Positions 45,444 through 53,485 of a stretch of DNA of 64,000 nucleotides are shown here, one piece after another. The number at the start of each line of letters is the position of its first letter. The stretch's first letter is position 1. The notes under the pieces are model-generated. The model did not search any database. It saw nothing but the letters and a program-made list of their open reading frames with translations, and was not told the DNA's origin. The position numbers and the translations under genes were made by a program. Source of the DNA: an uncultured Prevotella sp. (lineage in GTDB: Bacteria; Bacteroidota; Bacteroidia; Bacteroidales; Bacteroidaceae); the NCBI GenBank assembly GCA_945875635.1, contig CAMCLD010000006.1, positions 1 to 64,000 on the forward strand, written 5' to 3'.

Positions 45444-47309
45444 TTATTCATCGGTCTCGGATGTAACATAACCAGGATTCTGGTCTGCATTTGTCAGAGC
45501 AGAGTTGAGGTTAATCTCACCCTGTGGGAACGGACGGAACCAACGATACTTGCCATCAGGACCAATGAAGTAATCCTTAGAGGTAACTCCACTGTTGTAC
45601 TTGACGTTGTATTCGATAAGTTTCTTTGTACGGCGAAGGTCCATCCAGCGATAGTACTCACCGCAAAGCTCACGTGCTCTTTCATCGAGGATGACTTCCA
45701 ATGGGTTGAGTCCTGTCTCGAAAGGCACATTTGCTATACCTGCACCATTGTTATAAGAGTTTGCTGTACCGTCTGAGTAGTGCCTCTTGTATGCTGCGAA
45801 ACTTGTGAGAGACTCAGCATGTGAGCGGTTTCTCACTACATTCACATACTGGAGAGCCTTAGCCTCGTTGCCAGCCATGTAGTAAGCTTCTGCACCAAGC
45901 AGGTAAGTCTCTGTGAGGTGGGCAAGAACTATGTCATGGAAAGACACAGCCTTTGTAAGGTTACGCTTTGTAGTGTAGTCGTCAAACTTGCGCACGCAAA
46001 GAGTCTGACTTGTTGATGTGCGGCTTGTCTCGTAGGACTGTGTACCAGTCTTATATGTAATCTTGCCTGTACGCTTGTTTACCGTTGCATTGACATACAC
46101 ACAAGGATTGGATGTAGAGAACACCTTTGTCGTTTTATGTTTCTCGCTGCTTTTATTGTATGCGCTGAGATTGCTGAGGTCCTCATACCATGCTGGGAAG
46201 TAGAAAGCAACAGTAGATGTGTCCTTAGCAGCCTGCTCACCGTAGTAAACCTTGTAAGCGGAATACTGCTCAACCATGAAAGTGCCCTGGAAGCGGTCGT
46301 CACCCGGCTCGAAGAGATAGATGAGTTTCTCGCTTGGTGGGAACTGGCTGGTAGTATATTTAGTCTGTGCGTCACTACCTGTCACGTCGGCATCATTGTA
46401 GTAGTTACCGAACTGAGCCTGCTGGTGGTTGCCATCTATTGTCTCGTCCTGTCCTGCAAGACCTTTGGTGTATTGGATGGCGAAGATAACATCATTGTTG
46501 TTGTCGTTAGCCACATCCCACATACCGCTGAATGTCATAGTAGGAGTCTGTCCGTTGATAGCCTTGTCAGCATACTGTGCAGCAAGATTGAAATAAGTCT
46601 TGTCTGTTACCTGCACATTGCTACCATCCTCATTGGAAGTAGTACCAAAGTCCCAAGCGTATGCAAGGCATGCCTTTGCAAGGAAGTTATAGACAGTGCG
46701 CATGGAAACACGTCCGGTATGGTCGTCCATAGGCAGTACATTGTGGGTTTCCACTTCCTGCAGTGTCTTGATGACGAACTTATAGACAGAGTCCTGTGAC
46801 TGACGAGGATATGCTGTCTCTGTATTTGCTATGTACTTGTCTATTACTGGAACACCACCGATCTGTTGGCTCAAGAGATAGTAGTAGAATGCCCTGAGCG
46901 CCTTTGCCTCGTCACATCTCTTTGGATAGATGCCATCTTCCTTACCCTCTCCGTAATAGAGGACAGTGTTGCACTGCTGTATTCCATCGAAGCAGTTTTT
47001 ATAGAAAGACATCACATCAGTGTTGTCAGCATTGAGGTCCTTGTAGAGAGAGAGCTGTGTTGACGCATAGTTGGAACGTCCCTTCTCATAGAGGTCTGTA
47101 CCGCTGCAGAACAGGTTTGGAGAGTCTCCGTAAATAGAACGCAGCTTGTAATATGGATAAGTGCTCAGTTCCTCGAAGCTCTTCTCTTCGCTAAAATAAG
47201 TGTCAGAATCAAGGTCAGACTTATTAGCTGGATCGAGGAAATCGCTACAGCCGGTAAGTGAGAACATGCCGGCAAGGGCGAGAGCTGAAAATATAATTTT
47301 CTTTTTCAT
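45444..47309 (-). CDS. SusD/RagB family nutrient-binding lipoprotein
   Basis: An outer-membrane lipoprotein of 621 residues that acts as a lid on its SusC partner and captures ligand. Signal peptide II is clear: SLTGC with Cys21. The N-terminal SusD-like domain (FLDPANKSDLDSDTYFSEEKSF) and four TPR-like helical pairs are present; the C-terminal RagB domain contains ILDERARELCGEYYRWMDLRR, the family hallmark, and ends with RWFRPFPQGEINLN. It follows SusC by 21 bases. The substrate cannot be told from sequence; the nearby pectate lyase makes pectin a guess only. Confidence 0.95.
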   Translation of the reverse strand: MKKKIIFSALALAGMFSLTGCSDFLDPANKSDLDSDTYFSEEKSFEELSTYPYYKLRSIYGDSPNLFCSGTDLYEKGRSNYASTQLSLYKDLNADNTDVMSFYKNCFDGIQQCNTVLYYGEGKEDGIYPKRCDEAKALRAFYYYLLSQQIGGVPVIDKYIANTETAYPRQSQDSVYKFVIKTLQEVETHNVLPMDDHTGRVSMRTVYNFLAKACLAYAWDFGTTSNEDGSNVQVTDKTYFNLAAQYADKAINGQTPTMTFSGMWDVANDNNNDVIFAIQYTKGLAGQDETIDGNHQQAQFGNYYNDADVTGSDAQTKYTTSQFPPSEKLIYLFEPGDDRFQGTFMVEQYSAYKVYYGEQAAKDTSTVAFYFPAWYEDLSNLSAYNKSSEKHKTTKVFSTSNPCVYVNATVNKRTGKITYKTGTQSYETSRTSTSQTLCVRKFDDYTTKRNLTKAVSFHDIVLAHLTETYLLGAEAYYMAGNEAKALQYVNVVRNRSHAESLTSFAAYKRHYSDGTANSYNNGAGIANVPFETGLNPLEVILDERARELCGEYYRWMDLRRTKKLIEYNVKYNSGVTSKDYFIGPDGKYRWFRPFPQGEINLNSALTNADQNPGYVTSETDE

Positions 47310-47330
47310 GTCTTTATTCCTGTTTTGAGA

Positions 47331-50300
47331 TTAGAATTTAATGTTAGCACCGAACTGGTATGTAGTAGTGCTTGGTCCACCCTTTGCGAGGCTTGTTCCT
47401 GCCCACTCAGGATCGAATCCCTCGTAGTCTGTGCCGAATACAAATGGGTTTGTGATGTTTACATAAAGTCTGAGAGACTTGACGATACCGTTTCCAAGAA
47501 TGCTCTTCGGGAATGTATATCCGAGAGAGATGTTCTTAACCTTCCAGTAGCTTGCATCAACAACCTGATAAGGTGCACCCTTCTTGTTGGCAGTCTTCAT
47601 GTCGTCCATGCTGTCAGCACCATCCTTACCATTGCTGCTGAATGCGTATGTACCAACACCGGCTGCTGTCTCAGACTGGTTTGTCGGGAAAGGATACTTG
47701 CCATAGTGTGTACCCTGCTGATAAACCTCGTTGATGCGGTTTCCATCTTCATCATAGTCGCAGCTGAGGAGAGCTCCGTCAGGAATATAGAAGTCCATTT
47801 TAGCGTGCATCATACCACGGTCACCATAGTTCATGTACTGCTTGTAGAATGGAGCATAAACCTCGTAGTTCTGCTTAGTATATATGGAGAATGCGAAGTC
47901 CCATCCCTTGTAGGTCAATGTAGAATTGAAGCTACCTGTCCAAGAAGGATTGCTCTTGCCGATGATGGTCTTGTCGAGCTGGTCGATAGCACCTTCACCA
48001 TTGAGGTCATCAACGATAGGCATACCCTCGCCCCAACCATAGCATGCATAGTAGTAGTCACGGCTGAGTACTGTTTCACCAGGAGTGAATCCTTTCTCTA
48101 CGGCGATGTCAGTATTAGGCACTGTCATTGGTTTGTCGCTTACGATGCCTGTCCACTTGTAGTTGTAGAGAGCATTGATAGACTCACCTATGAAGAGGCT
48201 GTTCTCGATGTCATCTTCTTTGTTTCCGTAAGTATCGACAACCTTGTTCTTGTTGGTTGAGAAGTTGAGAGATGTTGTCCAGTTCCAGTCCTTGTTCTGG
48301 ATGTTCACTGTAGTAAGGCTGAATTCAAAACCAGTATTGCGCACCTTACCAACGTTGTCGATAACTGTTACACCACCTGCCTCGTATGGCAACTGACGGC
48401 TAACGAGAAGGTCCTTACTGTTCTTTGTGTACCAGTCGATGGTACCTGTGATTCTGTTGCGGAGGAATCCGAAGTCAAGACCGATGTTATACTCGGTTGT
48501 CTTCTCCCATGTCAGTTCCTTGTTTACGATACCACTTGGATAATATGGCTTCTGTCCTGAACCATCAGCGAATCCATAGAAGTAGCTACCTCCGGCAGCA
48601 ACGACAGATGTTGCATAGTTTGTTCCCTGAGTATAGTTGTTTCCAGTAGTACCAAAGCTTGCACGTAGTTTCAAGTTAGAGAGCCAGCTCTTTGTGCTTT
48701 CCATGAATTTCTCCTCAGAGATACGCCATGCTGCTGCAAGTGAAGGGAATGAGCCCCAACGGTGTCCGTCGGCGAAGCGTGAAGAACCATCCCAACGAAC
48801 AGTACCTGTGAAGTAGTAGAGTCCCTTGTAGTTATAGTTGACACGTGCTGCCCATGAAAGCATGCTCCACTCTGTGTAGCTTGAACCAATAGTGTAAGTT
48901 GTAGTGTTCTTTGCTGTGCCGAGATTCCACCAGAGAATCTGCTCAGGCACATCATATACATCTGCTGTATATCCTTCCTGGTTGAACTTTGAAGCACTGA
49001 ACAATCCCATTACGCCGAGATTGTGGTCACCAAAGCTGTGGTTGTAGTTAATCTGGTTGTCCCATGTCCACTGGAACTTGTGGCGGTTGGCTGCATAAGC
49101 ATGCGACTCGCCCATTGCGCGTTCTGTTGTCTCAGAACCTTCGAACTGTCCGTCCCTTACACCTACGTAGCTTGGAGAGAATGTTGTCTTGAACACAACA
49201 TCCTTAACCGGACGCAACTCAAGATATAGATTAGCGAGAACCTGATATTTCTTTGTGCTGTACTTGGAGTTTACGAGGTCAAGCAATGGGTTAGCTGTAC
49301 CAGTGAACTGGTCACCGTCGGTGCCGAGAGAAGCAGACTTACCAGGATAGAGAATTATCTCACCATCGTCGTCGTAAGCACGGCACAGAGGGTTAAGACG
49401 GAATGCAGAACCCACAGCAGTGTCGTCGATTGTGCGGTTGTTTGTATATGCTCCATTGAAGCTCAATCCAGCTGATATGTAGTCATTGATTCTTGAGTCG
49501 ATGCTACCCTTGAGGTTGAATCTCTCCATTGCATCACCTTTATATATACCAGTCTCACTCTGATATCCGGCTCCGAAGTGGTAATTTACGTTTCCACCAT
49601 TACCGCTTACAGAGATGTAGTGGTTCTGCTGTGATGCAGTGCGGAGGAAGAGGTCACGCCAATTTGTCTCAAGGTCATTGGCAATGATATCCTTAACGTA
49701 TGAGTCAGCCAATGAGCTGCGTGTAAGGAATGCAGTCTTGTAGTTACCGTCAGTCATTCCCCACAGGTTTTGTGCCCCATAAGGAGCAAGCGTGGTAGTA
49801 GGATTACCGTTCTCGTCGGCTGTCATGGCATTCTCATAACGGAACATACGATACTGAGCGAACTCAGAGCCATTCATGAAGTCAGGCATACGTACTGCCT
49901 TTGTTATACCATAGTAGCCATCGTATGTGATAGTTGGCTGCTGTGCCTTTCCACCCTGCTCTTTTGCGCCTTTGGTAGTAACGATAACGACACCGTTTGT
50001 TGCACGTGAACCATAGATGGCTGTAGAAGATGCATCCTTAAGAATGTCGATACGCTCTATATCCTGTGGGTTGAGGAAGTTGATGTCTTCGCAGATGATT
50101 CCATCAACAACATATAGAGGAGTCTTGTTGCCACCGAAAGTGGACTTACCACGGATTTCAATGTCGAATCCACCACCTGCACGGCTGCTGCTCTGTGTAA
50201 TGTTCACACCTGGGACGCTTCCCTGAAGGTTCTCTACGATTGACGTCGCACCCTTGGCATTGAGTTTCTCTGTATCAACAGATGCGATTGAACCTGTAAG

Positions 50301-50651
50301 GTCACTCTTCTTCATTGTACCGTAACCAACGACAACGACTTCGTCAAGGCTCTGCTTGTCCTCTTTCATCGTTACGTTGAAAGTAGTTTTGTTTCCGACG
50401 GTAATCTGCTGGTCAACATATCCGACATAAGTCAATTTGATGACTGTCGTCGGTTTTACATTGGCAATAGAGAAATTACCATCAATGTCTGTAATGGCTG
50501 CAGGCTGGCCATCGGCGAGTACAGTCACACCGATCATAGGCTCACCACCTGAGTCCTTTACCGTTCCTGTCACAGTTTGCTGAGCGTATGCAACAAAGCT
50601 GAACAGTCCGAGGAATAAAGCCAGAAAGGCTCTCTTGAACAATAATTGCAT
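47331..50651 (-). CDS. SusC/RagA family TonB-dependent transporter
   Basis: An outer-membrane importer of 1106 residues energised by TonB. In order: signal peptide (about 1-23), carboxypeptidase D regulatory-like domain (about 26-108, VTGTVKDSGGEPMIGVTVL), the TonB-box-like SLDEVVVVGYGTMKK, plug domain (about 120-235, with DVSSTAIYGSRATNGVV-like segment KDASSTAIYGSRATNG) and the 22-strand barrel, ending in FGANIKF with a terminal aromatic residue. There is no N-terminal STN domain, so it is not of the FecA signalling type, and no anti-sigma or hybrid sensor gene lies beside it. First gene of the unit. Confidence 0.96.
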   Translation of the reverse strand: MQLLFKRAFLALFLGLFSFVAYAQQTVTGTVKDSGGEPMIGVTVLADGQPAAITDIDGNFSIANVKPTTVIKLTYVGYVDQQITVGNKTTFNVTMKEDKQSLDEVVVVGYGTMKKSDLTGSIASVDTEKLNAKGATSIVENLQGSVPGVNITQSSSRAGGGFDIEIRGKSTFGGNKTPLYVVDGIICEDINFLNPQDIERIDILKDASSTAIYGSRATNGVVIVTTKGAKEQGGKAQQPTITYDGYYGITKAVRMPDFMNGSEFAQYRMFRYENAMTADENGNPTTTLAPYGAQNLWGMTDGNYKTAFLTRSSLADSYVKDIIANDLETNWRDLFLRTASQQNHYISVSGNGGNVNYHFGAGYQSETGIYKGDAMERFNLKGSIDSRINDYISAGLSFNGAYTNNRTIDDTAVGSAFRLNPLCRAYDDDGEIILYPGKSASLGTDGDQFTGTANPLLDLVNSKYSTKKYQVLANLYLELRPVKDVVFKTTFSPSYVGVRDGQFEGSETTERAMGESHAYAANRHKFQWTWDNQINYNHSFGDHNLGVMGLFSASKFNQEGYTADVYDVPEQILWWNLGTAKNTTTYTIGSSYTEWSMLSWAARVNYNYKGLYYFTGTVRWDGSSRFADGHRWGSFPSLAAAWRISEEKFMESTKSWLSNLKLRASFGTTGNNYTQGTNYATSVVAAGGSYFYGFADGSGQKPYYPSGIVNKELTWEKTTEYNIGLDFGFLRNRITGTIDWYTKNSKDLLVSRQLPYEAGGVTVIDNVGKVRNTGFEFSLTTVNIQNKDWNWTTSLNFSTNKNKVVDTYGNKEDDIENSLFIGESINALYNYKWTGIVSDKPMTVPNTDIAVEKGFTPGETVLSRDYYYACYGWGEGMPIVDDLNGEGAIDQLDKTIIGKSNPSWTGSFNSTLTYKGWDFAFSIYTKQNYEVYAPFYKQYMNYGDRGMMHAKMDFYIPDGALLSCDYDEDGNRINEVYQQGTHYGKYPFPTNQSETAAGVGTYAFSSNGKDGADSMDDMKTANKKGAPYQVVDASYWKVKNISLGYTFPKSILGNGIVKSLRLYVNITNPFVFGTDYEGFDPEWAGTSLAKGGPSTTTYQFGANIKF

Positions 50652-50784
50652 AAATAATTTGTTTTAGTTATACTTGATTAAATAGATTTGGCTTGCGTTT
50701 GTTTATTTTCTGATGCACCTCTTCATTAGGCATTTATTTGCATATGTTTAGCAATTTTTACCCTCCGAATCGTATAATACGTTG

Positions 50785-50792
50785 CAAAAGTA
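50785..50792 (-). promoter_or_regulatory. Candidate -7 box of the SusC/SusD operon
   Basis: TACTTTTG on the minus strand, a match to TAnnTTTG. The leader would be about 125 bases, long enough for post-transcriptional control, as known for some Sus-type loci. Confidence 0.55.
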
Positions 50793-50914
50793 ATAAATTA
50801 TTCATACAGACAATATGTTTTAAGGTTAAAAAATGTAAAACACCAATAGAGACAAAGCATAGGAATGAAATATCAACATAATTTGTCATTTAGTTAGGAT
50901 TGCGTTGCCACTTT

Positions 50915-50970
50915 GCAAAGCATTGCGTTGCCACATGCAAAGCTTTGCGTTGCCACTTGCAAAGCTTTGC
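50915..50970. repeat. Three palindromic 12-mers at exact 22-bp period
   Basis: GCAAAGC(A/T)TTGC starts at 50915, 50937 and 50959, with linkers GTTGCCACAT and GTTGCCACTT. This is the same unit and the same period as the array at 5631-5752. Confidence 0.93.
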
Positions 50971-51111
50971 GTTTGCATTGGTGCTTGCGAGGGTCTGTGT
51001 GCAACACTTAATTTGGCATTGACATATCACAAGATAATTGTCATAAATCAAAAAGAAACGGAATTCTGGGAAGGAAACCGAACGTTACCGCTCCAGTTTT
51101 TAGGAAAATAT

Positions 51112-51119
51112 TACCTTTG
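51112..51119 (+). promoter_or_regulatory. Candidate -7 box of the beta-barrel gene
   Basis: TACCTTTG matches TAnnTTTG; 65 bases before the start codon. A clear upstream TTTG is not seen. Confidence 0.6.
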
Positions 51120-51184
51120 CACTGTAATCAGTATTACAAACCAATAAAAGTATTTTAAATAATTATTATCAAAACGGTAAAAAG

Positions 51185-51733
51185 ATGAAAAGAAAAATGA
51201 TGACTTTGGCTGCTGCCGTAGCGGCAGTGAGCCTTAACGCACAGGTTTATGTTGGCGGTAACGTAGGTATTGCAAACATTGACAATGGTAACGATGACGA
51301 GACTGTATATAGTCTTCTTCCCGAGGTTGGCTACAACCTGAACAGCGACATTGCCCTTGGCGTGCAGTTTGGTTGGTCAAAAGGAAACCTCTACTCTGAG
51401 TATGGCGACCTGACCCTTGGCGATGTGTCCCTGACACACACTTTCGAGGTGAACCCATACGTACGCTATACATTCGTTCACGCTAAAGCAATAGATGTAT
51501 TCTTCGATGGTGGCTTTGGTTACAAGCATTACAATGGAGAGGGTGACCAGTTCTCTGTTGGCTTGAAGCCTGGCATTGCCCTTAACCTCAATGACAAATT
51601 CTCACTCGTGGCACACGTTGGTTTCCTTGGATATCAGAATTTCAATCCAAAGGGCGACGGCGACAACACCAACGTATGGGGCATTGACGTTGACGGCAAT
51701 CACGTACAGCTCGGTGTAAACATCAAATTCTAA
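51185..51733 (+). CDS. Small outer membrane beta-barrel protein
   Basis: A 182-residue exported protein with a signal peptide (cut near SLNAQ, residue 20). The mature part alternates polar and hydrophobic residues with glycine-rich turns and ends in VQLGVNIKF, a terminal aromatic typical of outer-membrane barrels. Eight strands are likely, as in the OmpX/OmpW-sized porin-like families (outer membrane protein beta-barrel domain). The role is unknown. It is a single gene with its own promoter and terminator. Confidence 0.87.
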   Translation: MKRKMMTLAAAVAAVSLNAQVYVGGNVGIANIDNGNDDETVYSLLPEVGYNLNSDIALGVQFGWSKGNLYSEYGDLTLGDVSLTHTFEVNPYVRYTFVHAKAIDVFFDGGFGYKHYNGEGDQFSVGLKPGIALNLNDKFSLVAHVGFLGYQNFNPKGDGDNTNVWGIDVDGNHVQLGVNIKF

Positions 51734-51741
51734 TCTAATGA

Positions 51742-51780
51742 AAGTCCCGCAAGCCAGTAGCTTGCGGGACTTGTTGTTTT
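51742..51780 (+). terminator. Rho-independent terminator of the beta-barrel gene
   Basis: A perfect 13-base stem (AAGTCCCGCAAGC / GCTTGCGGGACTT) with a 5-base loop followed by TTGTTGTTTT, directly behind the stop codon. Confidence 0.88.
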
Positions 51781-51970
51781 CTGAACGTAACAGAACGTAA
51801 TCCTTATAATTATCATCTCCACCCACAACATAAACCTCGCCCTTAAGAATGCCGATAATATATGGATGATGACCTCGCGCTAACCTCCTCACAGGTACCG
51901 CAGCAGAGACAAGAACCCGCAAGGAATTTCAAGAGTTCATACAAGGAAAGCCACTAAATGCTTAAATCTT

Positions 51971-52384
51971 TTATCGTATCGTGTACTTTACGCTATCTGT
52001 ATGTTTCTTGATAAAACGTATTTGGTAAAACCTATCATAAACAACATATAAGTTTCTTTTCCAAATGAAACTTTGATAAAGACTATCATTCATTTTCCTA
52101 ACATATAGGTCATGATCCATAAATTCACCAGAATCTCTTAACACAGACATACAGAGCCTGTTTCTGTTGTTTTCTTTCAAATAATATTCTTTGTTGTGCT
52201 TATACATCTTCAATGTATCATGTTTGTCATTAATTGACTCAACTATATTTATTTCATTTGGTTTGTAAATTATTTCATATCCTGAGACAGGTTCCATAGG
52301 ATATAAATTGATTGCACGATCATCTTTACAGCCTAGAAAAAAGACTGTAAGAAACGACATTGTTATTATGGCAGTTGTTTTCAT
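51971..52384 (-). CDS. Small lipoprotein, possible immunity protein 2
   Basis: A 137-residue lipoprotein: signal peptide with lipobox FFLGC (Cys19). The mature part is rich in Lys, Asn, Tyr and Asp and has no recognised domain. The ATG at 52384 is preferred because it starts directly at the signal peptide; it overlaps the upstream lipoprotein stop by four bases (52381-52384). Codon use is strongly AT-rich, like the tip of the RHS gene. Position, coupling and periplasmic targeting suggest an immunity role against the RHS tip. This is an inference. Confidence 0.7.
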   Translation of the reverse strand: MKTTAIITMSFLTVFFLGCKDDRAINLYPMEPVSGYEIIYKPNEINIVESINDKHDTLKMYKHNKEYYLKENNRNRLCMSVLRDSGEFMDHDLYVRKMNDSLYQSFIWKRNLYVVYDRFYQIRFIKKHTDSVKYTIR

Positions 52385-52896
52385 TCTGATGATAATTTTA
52401 AACATCCAATTTTTACACGTGTATCTTTAATTATTTTTTCATCCGTTTTCCTATCCTTATAAGGGTTGTATAACACATCTTTATTCCATCCTGTTATACT
52501 TTTTATCTTGTATTTATCGTCATAGACAAGTTCTAATATCGGATGGCCTTCAATTGGAAACACAATATAAAATGTGGATTTGAATGTCTTCTCATTTACC
52601 TTCGATATCACCACATGAAAAAGTCTGTCTGATATTGTGTCTATTTCTTTTCTATTCGACATCAATGGAAAATCTTTTACATAAAAACTATCTTTTATAA
52701 GATACATTCCATTTACTTTTTTCAAAATTATTTTAGAATCGTCTTTCCCATTGAAAAAAATTCTGATTAACGAGTCATTATATTGGACAGAGTATGAACC
52801 ATAGTCATATTCTGGATAGAACGTTACTTTCTTCTCTTCATTGTTACAGCCACATAGTATGCTGCAGCAAAATAATACTATTACGAATCTAATCAT
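52381..52896 (-). CDS. Small lipoprotein, possible immunity protein 1
   Basis: A 171-residue lipoprotein with signal peptide MIRFVIVLFCCSILCGC (Cys17). The start at 52896 is chosen since earlier residues in the ORF track do not fit a signal peptide. It is four bases past the RHS stop codon (52901), so translation is probably coupled. The mature sequence begins acidic/aromatic (TFYPEYDYGSYSV), with beta-strand-like alternation. No family recognised. The overall design (lipobox, then a mostly beta sequence) resembles that of the next gene, though sequence similarity between the two is weak. Confidence 0.72.
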   Translation of the reverse strand: MIRFVIVLFCCSILCGCNNEEKKVTFYPEYDYGSYSVQYNDSLIRIFFNGKDDSKIILKKVNGMYLIKDSFYVKDFPLMSNRKEIDTISDRLFHVVISKVNEKTFKSTFYIVFPIEGHPILELVYDDKYKIKSITGWNKDVLYNPYKDRKTDEKIIKDTRVKIGCLKLSSE

Positions 52897-52900
52897 AAGA

Positions 52901-53485
52901 CTACTTTTTAATATAATTACGTTTCTTATTGTCAATATACCTTAATTCTTTCTGTGTAGTTCTATAATACTTCGTTCCTTTCTTTTGAGGAATGATTCTC
53001 TTCATATCTTTATGTTGTTCTTCAGCACTTTCAGAATTCCATTCATCACTCGCATCATTATAATCTTTATTCTTTTCGTAAGCCTTTATAATATCTTCAT
53101 ATTGGGAGAGATGAATAGAAAATTCATGATTTATGGTTTCTTTCAATTCTTCCTCCGTTTTTTGCACATTAATTGAAACATAAAATGAAGGCATGCCATC
53201 TGTATTAACAAGCACTGAAGTTCCTAAAATTTCTCCATCAGGTGTAACAAAGTATGATGCTTGTTCAGATGGATTAGAAAAGTCAAGTTCTTCAATTACA
53301 AAATCATATTTGGAATATTTACCATTTCCTTTAACTCCAAAGAAATATTTTCCTTTTGGAGTAAAATCTGCGAGTATCTTTTTTCCATATGTTGTCTTTG
53401 CAAAGGCTTTCATTGCATTAGCAAATTGTTTGGGACTATTATAATATTTACAATCATTATCTGTAAAGTACTTCGTTTTTATTCT
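52901..53485 (-). other. Candidate toxin tip of the RHS protein
   Basis: This segment encodes the C-terminal 194 residues after the LDPDG motif. Motifs: a helical part (FANAMKAFAKTTYGKKIL), a beta-rich part (YDFVIEELDFSN, SYFVTPDGEILGTSVLV), then TINHEFSIHLSQYEDIIKAY and a basic tail (KKRNYIKK). One 60-base line here (53041-53100) has 16 G+C by hand count; a line in the RHS body (56041-56100) has 30. I do not recognise the domain. Confidence 0.7.

Larger units (their letters stand above)
50652..51184. other. 533-bp divergent intergenic region
   Basis: It lies between susC-like (minus) and the beta-barrel gene (plus). It contains a promoter box for each gene and three copies of the palindromic 22-bp-period repeat (50915-50970). 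The ORF at 50905-51147 is translated repeat sequence and is not supported. Confidence 0.85.

Noticed and set aside
47325-48260. 311-residue ORF opposite the susC-like gene
   Set aside because: Antisense shadow of a conserved gene; valine/cysteine-rich reading typical of such frames.
50905-51147. 80-residue ORF on the plus strand
   Set aside because: Its first part is the palindromic repeat and the rest is the promoter region of the beta-barrel gene.
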